Shown: piece by piece, positions 24,728 through 35,276 of the stretch
How positions within the stretch are numbered: the first letter of the stretch is position 1
Layout of the letters: each line of letters begins with the position of its first letter
Source: Enoplolaimus lenunculus
Taxonomy: Eukaryota; Nematoda; Enoplea; Enoplida; Thoracostomopsidae
Direction of reading: 5' to 3'
NCBI GenBank assembly: GCA_030248215.1
Contig: JASANG010000850.1
Coordinates: forward strand, 62,001 to 126,000
Length of the DNA stretch: 64,000 bases
Program-made: the position numbers and the translations under genes
The notes under the pieces: model-generated
Told to the model about the DNA's origin: nothing
Database searches by the model: none
The model's input: only the letters and a program-made list of their open reading frames with translations

Positions 24728-24913
24728 GGCCCATGTTACTTTTAGGGCCGTCACGGTTTCTGGTGGGTCTGTAAAAGAGTATGCTTACATTCTAGACTAA
24801 TTTTTTTGCTTATGGTTGGGCTTAGGCTTATGAATGCGCTTTTGCAACGCTTATAGCTTTAGGCTTAGGAATACGCTTGACCTACTGTTATTGCTCTAAA
24901 AGTAACATTGGTC
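24728..24913. mobile_element. F1c MITE (third end subtype)
   Basis: Ends GGCCCATGTTACTTTTAGGG and CTAAAAGTAACATTGGTC. Flanks ACGTAAGT and ACGCAAGT match at seven of eight. It carries the subtype box TTTCTGGTGGGTCTG and a core of GGGCTTAGGCTTATG. Confidence 0.88.
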
Positions 24914-25292
24914 ACGCAAGTTTACTTTGAAACACTTTTGATGAGTATTATCTTTGATGTAGGACGATCACGGTTCGTACACGTTTCCAAATTTAAGCCG
25001 ACACTTTTGCAGTCCCACAAGAAAACCGTATTGGCCTAAAACTAACGCCGGTCACAGGTTCAATGTAAAGCCATCCACTTTCCTTAAATACAATTATTTA
25101 GCGAAAATTGCAGTAAGGAGAGGTTTCCTGCCCGGGTGCATCCGTGGTAAACTGTACCAAACGTTAAACGAAACGGACCAAACAAGTCAATTTTATAAAC
25201 TAACGCAAAATTTCACTACCAAAATTGCGGAAACCTCTGGAAGATATATATTCTGTAAGAACCGGAGACCTTCGGAGGTACCCTGATGCCGG

Positions 25293-25424
25293 CGGATTAT
25301 ATTTTTTTGCTTAGGCTTAGGCTTTGGAAGACATTGCAAGGCTTAGGCTTACGAATACACTTAATCTGTTGTTACGCCCGTTAAAGTACATTTAGCAACA
25401 TTGGCCCTCATGCTTATGTCTAGT
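25293..25424. mobile_element. F1c MITE, left end missing
   Basis: TTGCTTAGGCTTAGGCTTTG tract and right end TTAGCAACATTGGCC. A further scrap (about 24970-25060) has GCAGTCCCACAAGAAAACCG and TATTGGCC. Confidence 0.55.
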
Positions 25425-25728
25425 AGTTTAGTTGTGATGGTTTTCTCTGACATCAAAGTTGTTTTTTGTTCACGCTTTTGAATCTCACGAAGATATTAAT
25501 AATCCATTCCGACCTCTGATCTTTGATACATTTCAGCAGCTCCAACGATAATCTTCACTTGTTTCGTATATTCCGCGGCCATCGTCAACGTAGCCAGTGT
25601 AATCGGATTGTTTATTGCAACCGGTTGCACATTGATAAAAAGCAGGTGGACGTTTGTGGCGTTCACTTGTTTCATTAGCTAAAAAGCACAATGCTAAGCT
25701 TTTAACCCATATTTACTTATAGTAACCC

Positions 25729-25963
25729 GAATAAGAGGGGACTGATATTTATTTGGTCTCTCCAGAGAGTGTCCCCTGGTATTAGGTTTTATGGACTGTT
25801 ATTTATTTTTAACCCGCCACTCCGATGTCCTTCGTTTACTAATATGGACTTTAATCAGGTGTTAGGCAAGTACTACACCTGTTTACGGATTCTTAGTAGG
25901 GACAAGGGACTCCTATTGATTGGGACTCAAAATCGGGACACCCTTTTGTTCAGATCACTACCG
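25729..25963. mobile_element. F5 MITE, shortened
   Basis: Left GTAACCCGAATAAGAGGGG with ACTGATATTTATTTGG; right CTCCTATTGATTGGGACTC and TCACTACCGTA. An F2b begins at 25966, directly at its right end. Confidence 0.7.
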
Positions 25964-25965
25964 TA

Positions 25966-26255
25966 CAGGGTGCAACCGAAGGTGAAAAACCGGAGCCGGA
26001 GGTGAGGCAGAATTAGGTACTAAAAATGATAGTTAAATTAGTTCATTTTAGCCAATATCTGCAATATGTGGTTAAAGCTGTTTGGTTTTACGCTACCTAT
26101 TATTTCTGCGAAATTTTGGAAATTCTTTCCTGAAAATTGTGACAAAAGTAAAAACGAAACGCGCTAAAAACAGATAAATTTTGCAAAATTATGCAAAATT
26201 TTACTACCGAAATTGCCGGAACCTCCGGCAAAAATTGTACCGGAGACGGGATGAA
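25966..26255. mobile_element. F2b hAT-like MITE, right end worn
   Basis: CAGGGTGCAACCGAAGG at the left, then GAGCCGGAGGTGAGGC, and at the right AACCTCCGGCAAAAATT and CCGGAGACGGG. The middle GCCAATATCTGCAATATG is shared with other F2b copies, inverted. Confidence 0.6.
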
Positions 26256-26500
26256 TTTCATGATTGGAGGACCGTATTGTTCTGTTTTTGTCTGTGCTTA
26301 CAAGATTTTTTAAATGTAAGGATTGTTTTGACAAGTTTTAAAAATAACTGAGAAAGTAAAGGTTTTTAAACGCCAGCAAGTCTTACCATTTGACACGTCA
26401 ACGTTTAGCAGAGTGAGCATTGCTGAAACAATTTGACACATTTTTTATCTCCTGGCAGCAGAGTACAACAGGATATCTGCCTCCGGTTCTGGCATATTGT

Positions 26501-26742
26501 AAATTTTAATCAATTGATTATATCAACTCAGAGAGAATTTAGTTATTCTGGTTATTTCTTGAATTAATAATAAATATTAACTCACTCTGGGTTGATTTAA
26601 TTCCGGGTTAGGTAATTAATTTAACTCTCAGAATGAGTTCAAACAATTGAGAATTCTGAGTGTGAAAGTCCTAATTCGGAGCTCAAATTCAGAGTGGATT
26701 CAACTCATTCTGAGTTAAAATGATCTCCGATATTTACCGCGC
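26501..26742. mobile_element. F4 MITE, worn, apparently inside an F2b fragment
   Basis: Inverted ends GTAAATTTTAATCAATTGA and GATATTTAC, with GAGTTGA-type units between. CCTCCGGTTCTGGC on the left (about 26475) and GGCTTCGGCTCCGC on the right (about 26765) look like two halves of an older F2b. Confidence 0.55.
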
Positions 26743-26808
26743 AGAAACTGGACCAGCGGGTATGGCTTCGGCTCCGCTAAAATTTCTGCGGAAATTCCGG
26801 TAGTACAT

Positions 26809-27875
26809 GTGAGAAGTTCGTGATTTTGACTTAACCCTGTTTCCTGTATCACTCCTATGCACTCCTTTTCTCGATGTCCGCTTATCGCTCTGATTTAGTA
26901 AACGCAGCCGTTAAATGTTTATTAACCCCACCCAAATCCTGTACAACACCAATTATACAATACCAGTAAATCACAGGTTATGTAATTTAACTGGCAACCT
27001 GAGCCGGAATCCTTAAAGCCGACGCCTGAATCTGTTTAGTCCAGCCACTGGCTTCACCGATACCAATACTTTTACTCCTTTCCAGAACCCGTGCAATTCT
27101 AACCCCGTTAGAATTACACGCTGTTAAACCGTGCACTCTAACCCCGCTAGAGATACACCAAGTTTCCGACCAATCTAACCCCGTTAGAATTGCCAAGCTG
27201 TTGTAGAATAATAAACCTAACCCCGTTAGAATTATTAGACTACGAGTTCCCCAGGTTCTCCGGTACAACACAACTATTTAGCACATGACACCCAAGCGCC
27301 TTGCGCTACTCCGATTAAGCCTGTACACCGTGGTTATCTTCACATCTTAGGCCACCGTGACTATTCTTAGAGTAATCTAATTCAATCCTTACTTACCAAA
27401 GTCCGTTACTATCCGAGTTCGCCGAATTCCACGTAAAAACCGTAATAACCACACTGTAACACAACACCAATTTCACGTCAGTTTTCACCAGCTATGAGTT
27501 CAATAATGATTCCGGTCCCGGCGACCCTATGCGCGTCTCGACCTCATTTGCATATTGCCGACACCCACAAATGGGTGTCCGCTATGCGGCTGAGGTCCAG
27601 AGCCAATCACCCGGTTCAACTCCTTTCTACCGACACATACTACTACAACAACAACAACAATATTATCCAATCATGTCGGACACTCACGACATGATGACTT
27701 AGACTAGCTAAGTCGTTAACCGCAAATCAAGCCACCACAGTTATACAACATTATTCAATGGCCAAGCAAGGCCCAGTTAAGTTTACATTGCGGACAAAGC
27801 CGCCATAGCATCGCTTTTAACTATTTCTACGCCTTATAGCAACGCCTAAGCCTAACTTAAGTTCTAAGAAAAACT
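26809..27875 (+). mobile_element. Possible fossil LTR with primer-binding site
   Basis: A roughly 1-kb stretch of unlike composition (higher GC, internal repeats of TCTAACCCCGTTAGAATT) ends just before TGGCGCCAGGGACTC at about 27878, which has the TGG start of a tRNA primer-binding site. No internal coding region follows: F5 begins about 100 bp on. It reads as a broken, solo-like relic of unclear family and age, and the left border is a guess. Confidence 0.3.
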
Positions 27876-27977
27876 AGGTGGCGCCAGGGACTCCCTTAAG
27901 GTGAGAATTTGATATTTGGTTTTATTTCAAGTTTTAGTTTTTAGTTTGAAAAAGGTTTAAGTGTGGCAGAGCCACCT

Positions 27978-28265
27978 ACAGTACATATGGTGACCCGAAT
28001 AAGTTTGAGACTGATATTTATTTGGCCTCTGGAGAGGGTGCCCCCTGTTATATTCGGTTTACTATGATTGTTGCTTTAAAGTTTCGAACTCAACTTTATT
28101 TGTGCCATGAGTTATTTATGTACTACAATTAGGTACAATTCACATTTATGGATTCTAATTATGTGTTTAGGGACTCTATCCGCTGACGGATTGTAATTAG
28201 AGATACGGACTCCTATTGATTTGGACTCAAAATGAGCACCCCCTTTTATTCGGGTCATTACAGTA
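27978..28265. mobile_element. F5 MITE
   Basis: TACAGTACATATGGTGACCC start, GAATAAG, ACTGATATTTATTTGGCC; ends TTATTCGGGTCATTACAGTA. TA at both borders. Confidence 0.8.
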
Positions 28266-28463
28266 GGTAGTAAAATTATTCATACTTTCACAATAATGAA
28301 TTGTTCTGTGAGGTTTTGTTTTAACTTTTGGCACATTTTTCATGAGTTAATTGTTGGTGTATTTCAAAAGATTGGGTAAAAAACCGAAATTTTTGACAAC
28401 GCTTGTTTGATATTTGCTAAAATTAAAAAAATTAAACATCATTTAACTGCTCAATTTCACTTA

Positions 28464-28720
28464 ACCGCCGGTTTCACTTCCGGTGCCGTTTCCGGCAAAT
28501 ATTGCTGACGTCCGGCAGGGTTCAACCGGAATTTTTGTGGTATTTTTTCACTGTCCAGTTCCTGAATAAATCCTTATTGTTTCGCCGAAATTTTCTCGTA
28601 TTTTTGGTATTGAAAATACGTATTTGAAAATTCATAAAAGGATTGGCATATCCTAACGTATTTTCGAAATCTTTCCAAGTGTGTCGACCGAAAGAAATAC
28701 GGAAAAAGCTTAGAATGTGC
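28464..28720. mobile_element. F2-type fragments
   Basis: CCGCCGGTTTCACTTCCGG then GCAGGGTTCAACCGGAATTT: the right part of one copy and the left end of another, with no clear far end. Confidence 0.45.
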
Positions 28721-28740
28721 AAATCCGTGACAGCAAAGAT

Positions 28741-28775
28741 TGGCCCATGTATAGAATAAAAGTAACATTGGCCGA
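28741..28775. mobile_element. F1 MITE reduced to its two ends
   Basis: GGCCCATGTATAGAAT (a-type left end) joins AAAAGTAACATTGGCC (c-type right end) with nothing between: a 35-bp hybrid. Confidence 0.7.
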
Positions 28776-28993
28776 AAGTATAACATCAAACGCGATTTAT
28801 ATACAAACTCAAAGAACGTCAATAAACGTTAGTCATCAATTGATTAAACAAGCAGCCCCTGAACGGGTCAGAAAGACGAGAAACGGACCTATAATATTTG
28901 CCAAATAGTATGGACCGAATAATTTTTATATACGCATTAACTTTATTTTGTCTCGTTCGTAACGACATAAAGTCATTGTACTACGAAAGTAGT

Positions 28994-29087
28994 GGCCCAT
29001 GTTACTTTAAGTGGCTTCCAAGTTTCTGGTGGGTCTGTAAAACAGTAACTTTAGAATCTAGATTGCGTTTTTAAGGTAACATTGGCC
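28994..29087. mobile_element. F1c MITE, internally deleted, exact 8-bp target duplication
   Basis: GGCCCATGTTACTTTAAG to AAGGTAACATTGGCC, 94 bp, flanked by AAAGTAGT on both sides (28986-28993, 29088-29095). The telomere-like core is gone, so the ends alone were mobilised or the core was lost later. Confidence 0.92.
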
Positions 29088-29261
29088 AAAGTAGTAATAA
29101 ATACTTACCTAAAATCAAAGAAAGCCAATAAACGTTATTCATCACTTGATTAAAAAATATTATTGAGCACATAAACCAAATTATAGCAAAAAGCGTGGAA
29201 CTGAAACACGCAGAATAAATATTACTTTTTCCGCGGTTGACAGATATCAATGCAACAACAC

Positions 29262-29455
29262 ACCCGTGTAAAAAGATCAGGGGCAGGACGTTGTTCTGTG
29301 GTACTGCAATAGAGTAAGCTTAAGCTTTAGACTATTTTTTGCTTATGTTTAGGCTTTAGGCTTAGGTATAAGCTCAGTTTTACGCATAGGTTTAGCTGTA
29401 GGGTCAGTTTTTGAATATGCTTACTGTTTGCCCCTGCTTTTTGGGTTCAGCAACG
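29262..29455. mobile_element. F1b MITE
   Basis: Left CCCGTGTAAAAAGATCAGGG with TGTGGTACTGCAATAGAG; core of TTAGGCTTTAGGCTTAGG; right TTTGCCCCTGCTTTTTGGG. Ends are worn. Confidence 0.7.
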
Positions 29456-30041
29456 TTTATGGTTCGCAAACCGCTAAATTACTGCAAGGCATGTGATTCA
29501 CGAGCATTACCTTTTGTATCTGACCGGTAATTGTAAACGTCTCATCACAAAAAGCAATATTGGCTGATTGGAGCAACATGACTTAAAGTGGACCTTTGAC
29601 TTAAAAGTCAATTTGGAACTTAAGTCGTTGCTAAGTATGCAACTGAAATTGGTAGGTCTCAGCCTTGCATACTAATAGCTAAAGCTTTAAGCCAAAATAA
29701 ATTGTAAGTATTTCAACGTTGAATTGTATATACGAGTTATAACAGAAAACTTAATAAGGAGCTTAAGATTGGTTAGTGAAATATAGCTAATAGCTGGATA
29801 ATGGAAGAATTTTTGAAATTTCGGAATTTTAAAATTTTCTATAAAGCATATCTCAAAAGAAATGTATAAGAAATACTTTAGTAAACAAAAACGGTTCGTG
29901 ATGGAATGACCGAAATTTTTTGAGTTGCACAACACAGTTGCACTGGCTGAGCGCCTATACGTGTGGCAGTATATTTTTTAACAATTTTAATGTCTTCCAG
30001 TGCCGTCCAGCATCGTACGGCGCTAACAGTACCATCATTTA
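29456..30041. other. No feature recognised
   Basis: AT-rich, short stop-broken frames only. Confidence 0.4.
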
Positions 30042-30278
30042 CACTGCAAAAAATAATGAGTCAAATTGAGTCTCCCCGAAATAGGCTTCTCCGAGCTACT
30101 CAAACCGAGTCAAATTCGACTCCGCCAGAGTCACATTTTTGCTGTGTACGACTAATTAACTCACTGACCGACTCATTGAGTCGAATTTGACCGTGGCAGA
30201 GTCGAATTTTGATAGTTTGTGTAGTCCGGAAAAGCCTATTTTGGAGAAAGTCAATTTGACTCACCATTTTTTGCAGTG
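30042..30278. mobile_element. F3 palindromic MITE
   Basis: CACTGCAAAAAATAATGAG to ACTCACCATTTTTTGCAGTG, with TA on both sides; arms complementary across most of the length. Confidence 0.9.
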
Positions 30279-30308
30279 TATAAATATATATTTGTAAAGT
30301 GCGATGTA

Positions 30309-30498
30309 CACTGCAAAAATGGTGAGTCAAATTGACTCTCTCCGAAATAGTGTTCCACGGGACTACACAAACTGAGTCAAATTCGACTGGGTCAGAGTCA
30401 AACGTGCGGCTCAGTGAGTCGAATTTGACTCAGTTTGAGTAGTCCCGTATAGAGCCTATTTCGGAGAGAGTCAATTTGACTAACCATTTCTTGCAGTG
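30309..30498. mobile_element. F3 palindromic MITE
   Basis: CACTGCAAAAATGGTGAGTC to ACCATTTCTTGCAGTG, TA-flanked, only 30 bp after the previous copy. Both arms carry GGGACTAC/GTAGTCCC. Confidence 0.9.
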
Positions 30499-31359
30499 TA
30501 TAGCGGGTCGCAACGGGAACTAGAGACATCCATCTCGTCCTTTTAGGAAAATAGCAAAACATATATGCGACGTTTCTTAAAGTCAAATTACTCAAAATAA
30601 CCACAACATTTATAGCCCTAAAGTCTGGATGTTTGCTGATATTAAAATATTAATGCACATTTATTTTCTCTCAATATAAACATGTGGTGTAACAAGCAGC
30701 TCCTGAAAGGGCCAATGAGACGAGAAACGCAGTGCACCAGTGAGACTACGTTATACTAAACAGCATAGATTTCATATTCATGGATAAAGTGGACATTTCA
30801 ATAAAAAAATTTATTTAAGTAAATTTGTATTGCTTACATATTTATATACATACATTGAAATAACATGCAAATGAGACTCATATTTTAACACATGAAGATC
30901 CAAAATAGGAATAAAGGTTTTCGAGCGGACGGAAATAAAAATTGGGAAGTTATTCAGAAACACAACTTTGAGCTCCCATTTTTCGCAAAAACTAAATTAC
31001 CATCTAAAAGTTTAACCAAAGCTAAATAACGAAAAACATGTTACAAGTGCAGATGTACAAGGAAAACGCATTGTAAAATTAATACGCTCAAAACTTAATA
31101 AATCGCGTTAAAACACACGGCCTTCGGGTTGGCTCAAAGATAGAAACCGCGAAGGACGACCCCATTTTTTCGATAAAAAATCTCCTGGAGGGCAACCAGA
31201 AAAATGGCCACGAAACGCTATTTCGGTGTGTCATTTTTTTCTCGTGACACCAGCACATATATGCCACAAACACCTCCATATGAAATATACTTTACTACGC
31301 TGAGTGAGCTCAGCTTACGCTGACCCAGAGACTTATGCAAATATATCTATACATATTTT
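30499..31359. other. No feature recognised
   Basis: AT-rich intergenic sequence between F3 and F1 elements. Confidence 0.4.
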
Positions 31360-31615
31360 GGTCCATGTATAGAACAGGGCCGGAACAGTAGTATATGCAT
31401 GTTCCTAAGACTAAGCCTACGCCTAAGCCTAAGCCTAAGCGTATGGATACGCCTATTTGTAAGTCTAAACCTAAGCCTAAGCCTAAGCCTAAGCCTAAGT
31501 GTAAGGATGAGCCTAAGCCTAAGCCTAAGCTTAAGCAAAAAAATAGTCTAAAGCTTAAACGGACTCTATTATAGCACCTCCGAAAAACGATCCGCCTCTG
31601 TTCTATACATGGGCC
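31360..31615. mobile_element. F1a MITE with long telomere-like core
   Basis: GGTCCATGTATAGAACAGGG to CTGTTCTATACATGGGCC; flanks CATATTTT and CCTATTTT (seven of eight). Core of about 130 bp is GCCTAA repeats with scattered changes. Confidence 0.92.
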
Positions 31616-32159
31616 CCTATTTTTTCCGTTAATTTACTTAAATTACAACACAGCAAAAAATTAACTATTTTGTTAATTTTGAGTGACTTTTTCTCGCAAA
31701 CAACAAGTTTATAGATTTTATTAACTGTTCGATTCCACTAAACGGAAAAACAACAACAATTTGTCACAGTTATTTCCCATACAGTAGGATGCGCCTCTTG
31801 GGAGTAGTGACATTTGTTTGTAGGCAGGTAATTTGTCTGTATTTTTACGGCGAACAGCTCGAGTACTCGAGTTGCCAAATTTTAGCTCGCACGTAATTTC
31901 AAATTAATTTTTTAATTTTTCAACATAAATTTTAAATTGTTTGGTATGATTTGTCAATGATTGACAAGTTGTCAATAAATTGAGGTCTGTTTGACTGGTT
32001 ACTTTCAATACAATCTCCCGCACTGTGACCGAATCCTGAAATTTGTGACGGAGAGTTGTGTGATATATGGTTAGTGAAAAAAAGCTATTCAGTATTTTGG
32101 TTTGAAACCCTAATGTATGAGGCATAGCCTGTGTGGGCCCCTTGGTTCCATAAATGCTT

Positions 32160-32310
32160 TGCTTATAGTTTAATTTAGGGTTATTGCATGTGACAGCGAC
32201 CCCCTCGAAATAAGAGAGATCGGCCAAAAACGCAACTCCCGATGGTACATTTTGTACCATGCATGACACCAAGAGTTGCATTCTCTTGTATGATGCACTC
32301 TTGATTTCAC
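32160..32310. mobile_element. F6 MITE, one end only
   Basis: AAACGCAACTCCCGATGGTA, GTTGCATTCTCTTG and GATGCACTCTTGAT are the right arm of F6. The left arm was not found (31616-32160 shows nothing clear). Confidence 0.55.
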
Positions 32311-32374
32311 CCACTGCAGCAGATTCGGTTGCCTTTGAAATTGTGTTAAAACTACAAACCGCTCTTTCCAATTA

Positions 32375-32805
32375 CTGTAGTGATCCGAATAAGATGGGGT
32401 GACTGATATTTATTTGGCCTCTACAGAGGGTACCCCACCTGTTATTGGGTTACGGACATTTATTTTTAAACCGCCCTTCGTTACTAGCATATATCCGGTG
32501 TTGCAACTATCCATTAAATTAAATGTTTATTGGTCGTGATTCAAAAACTTTAGCGATAATACAAGGTTATACTTAGGAATGTACCTTCAAAACTTAAGTA
32601 TGTTTTAAAGTTTCCAACTCAACGTTATTTCGTCCTGAAGTCATTTATGCACTACAATTAGGGATAATTGACATTTACGGATACTAAGTAGGGTTTAGGG
32701 ACTCTATCCGCTTACGGACTCTTATTAGGGATACGGACTTCTATTGATTGGGACTAAAAATGGGGACCCCTCTTATTACCCGCCCTCTTATTCGGGTTAC
32801 TACTG
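32375..32805. mobile_element. F5 MITE, full length
   Basis: CTGTAGTGATCCGAATAAGA to CTCTTATTCGGGTTACTACTG, TA on both sides, 431 bp, no open frame of note. TA flanks and CTGTAGTG ends suggest the Tc1/mariner group. Confidence 0.88.
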
Positions 32806-33506
32806 TAAAAACAGTTTATATAAACAGTTTTAGTAATAGCGGTTTGCAAGTCAATTAAGAGTATCTTGGCTTACATAAAAGCGTTTTGAAAGATGCAGTT
32901 TTGAAACTCAAATTGCGTTTAAAATAGTGTTTTATTTTTTGACTCGATTCCTCTTACTTTCTTCACCGCAATCAAGTATTTGGGATTTTTTTCACTTTCA
33001 CACTTTACTACATTTTATCAACTCTCAATCACTTATTATAGATACTTTAGCAAATATAACGAGACGAGTCGCTAGAGATTTAAAACTTCAAATTATGCTC
33101 ATGGGCATAAAATGTTTCATTAGGTAATATTGAAAATATAAATTATCTTAGTTCGATTTTGCAACGCAATTTTGTATAAGCTGAAAGAACATTTTAAAAT
33201 TTTGGCCTTAAAGGACACGCCATTGCTCGCAAGGTCGTTAGTCCCGCTGGTGCCGGTTCCGCTTTCGAAAGACAGCAAAGTTTTTTGACAAACAAACTAT
33301 CATTGGTTCGATCCGCAAGTGGAACGCCTTGACATGCCTATGGCCACTGCTTGGAAGGTAAGACGTGCTCGCAACATCGGCAGTCGTCTGATTACTCGTG
33401 GTATGCTGGCATTTGTTTGTATTTATAATTGTAATATCTGGTGAGATGTGATATTTTAATTTGTACAAAGTACCATTCATAACATTGCAATTATATTTGT
33501 ATTTTG

Positions 33507-33561
<55 letters not shown>

Positions 33562-33747
33562 TTTTTTAGAATTTTGCTATTTTCAATAATCAAAATTTCA
33601 AATAAATGCAAGGGTAAGCGAAGCTTTCCGTATATATTTGAACATTAGCAAACTTTTTTCCACCCACTCGCATGATCTGACAGTTTTATGGCTAAAATGT
33701 ATTTCTGAGCATTCAAAATACATATTTTGTCCCATGTTATTCTTATA
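32806..33747. other. Intergenic, with (AAT)n microsatellite at 33509-33562
   Basis: No gene recognised. The only clear feature is a long AAT run followed by poly-T. Confidence 0.6.
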
Positions 33748-33933
33748 CACTGCAAAAAATGGTGAGTCAAATTGACTCCCTCCAAACTGAGTCAAAATTC
33801 GACTCCACCAGAGTCAAACGTGCGATTTAGCGAGTCAAATTTGATTCTATTGCAGTCGAATTTGGCTCAGTTTGTGTAGTCCCGTAGAGCCTATTTTGGA
33901 GAGAGTCATTTTGACTCACCATTTTTTGCAGTG
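33748..33933. mobile_element. F3 palindromic MITE
   Basis: CACTGCAAAAAATGGTGAGT to CACCATTTTTTGCAGTG, TA-flanked. Confidence 0.92.
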
Positions 33934-34175
33934 TATGCTGTCCAGGATTTCCGCTAGACAGCAATAGTGTTTGTCTAAAAGGGGGCGCTATACTTTTTAG
34001 TGTTTTTAATGTTTTCCGGCTGCGCCGTTTATGTCCATACGTGGCCGTACGCCCTCTGACCCTGCGTTCGCCTTTGAGGAGCAGCCGTCGCTTTAGTACC
34101 TAAAGTGCCGCTAAATTTAAAACCTGTCAATATGGGTTTTACAGCTCTTTCCAGGATTTGGCGGAGGCATGCGTA

Positions 34176-34434
34176 CTGTAAATTCTACTGAGTTGATTTT
34201 AACTCAGAATGAGTTCAATCACTCAGCATGAGTTAGGACTATCAGAACTCACAATCTGAGTTGATTCAACTCATTCTGATTTAGTTAAGCAACTCACCCG
34301 GAGTCAACTCAACTCACATTGACAATCAAGTCAACTCAAAGTGAGCTAAAGTTTACTGTTATTAACTCAGAAATAACTAACTTTCTGTCTGAGTTGATTA
34401 ATTAATTCCCTGGAATTTACAGTGCATCCCAATA
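34176..34434. mobile_element. F4 MITE
   Basis: CTGTAAATTCTACTGAGTTG to CTGGAATTTACAGTG; interior of GAGTTGA/TCAACTC units; TA precedes it. Confidence 0.85.
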
Positions 34435-34840
34435 TTCCGCCTACTTGCGGATCCAAAATGGAAACCAACTTTAGTATTTAAACGTTTAGCACTAAAATGG
34501 CGTATGACTTCTGGCTCGCATCGCTCGACAGTACTTACATTACACATCGTCCAATGCCCCATTTTACAGGTTCCTGAATCCGCCACATATTTTTCCAAGT
34601 AAATCCGTCTTCGCGATGACGAAAGCGTGAGAAAAAGCCAATTTCTCACGGTTTCCTCGATGTTGTATCGCTGATCTGTTAGTAATTTATTGAGATAATA
34701 AAAAGTTGTTTTTTCGTTTTTTTTCGTGTTTTCACCCTCTCGGCAAAACGGAAAAACCTGGAAATAAACCGTTTTTTTCGTTGGTGTTTTCCTGAACACA
34801 AACCTGCCGGACAGTGACTACAGATAGGGAGAGTTTTACC

Positions 34841-35276
34841 GACGTACGGCAAAAGACGGCATGGACGTCGACGTACGGCAAAAGACGGCATGGACGTCGA
34901 CGTACGGCAAAAGACGGCATGGACGTCGACGTACGGCAAAAGACGGCATGGACGTCGACGTACGGCAAAAGACGGCATGGACGTCGACGTACGGCAAAAG
35001 ACGGCATGGACGTCGACGTACGGCAAATGACGGCATGGAGTCGACGTACGGCAAAAGACGGCATGGACGTCGACGTACGGCAAAAGACGGCATGGACGTC
35101 GACGTACGGCAAAAGACGGCATGGACGTCGACGTACGGCAAAAGACGGCATGGACGTCGACGTACGGCAAATGACGGCATGGACGTCGACGTACGGCAAA
35201 AGACGGCATGGACGTCGACGTACGGCAAATGACGGCATGGACGTCGACGTACGGCAAAAGACGGCATGGACGTCGA
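34841..35276. repeat. 29-bp minisatellite, about 15 units
   Basis: Unit is GACGTCGACGTACGGC followed by AAAAGACGGCATG. Variation is slight: AAAT for AAAA in three units and one short unit near 35038. The unit contains the self-complementary sites GACGTC, GTCGAC and GTAC. Because 29 is not a multiple of 3 and no frame holds a stop, long open frames appear on both strands; they are not genes. Confidence 0.95.

Noticed and set aside
31904-32371. A 155-codon minus-strand frame
   Set aside because: Its first part (QLLVSCMVQNVPSGVAF) is the translated arm of an F6 MITE, also seen in frames at 14160-14465 and 15465-15713.
34398-34799. A 133-codon minus-strand frame with IEETVRNWL, faintly like a mariner transposase C-terminus
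   Set aside because: No catalytic motif, no inverted ends and only a few matching residues; part of it overlaps an F4 end.
34841-35276. A CRISPR array
   Set aside because: Units are directly adjacent with no variable spacers, and the genome is eukaryotic.
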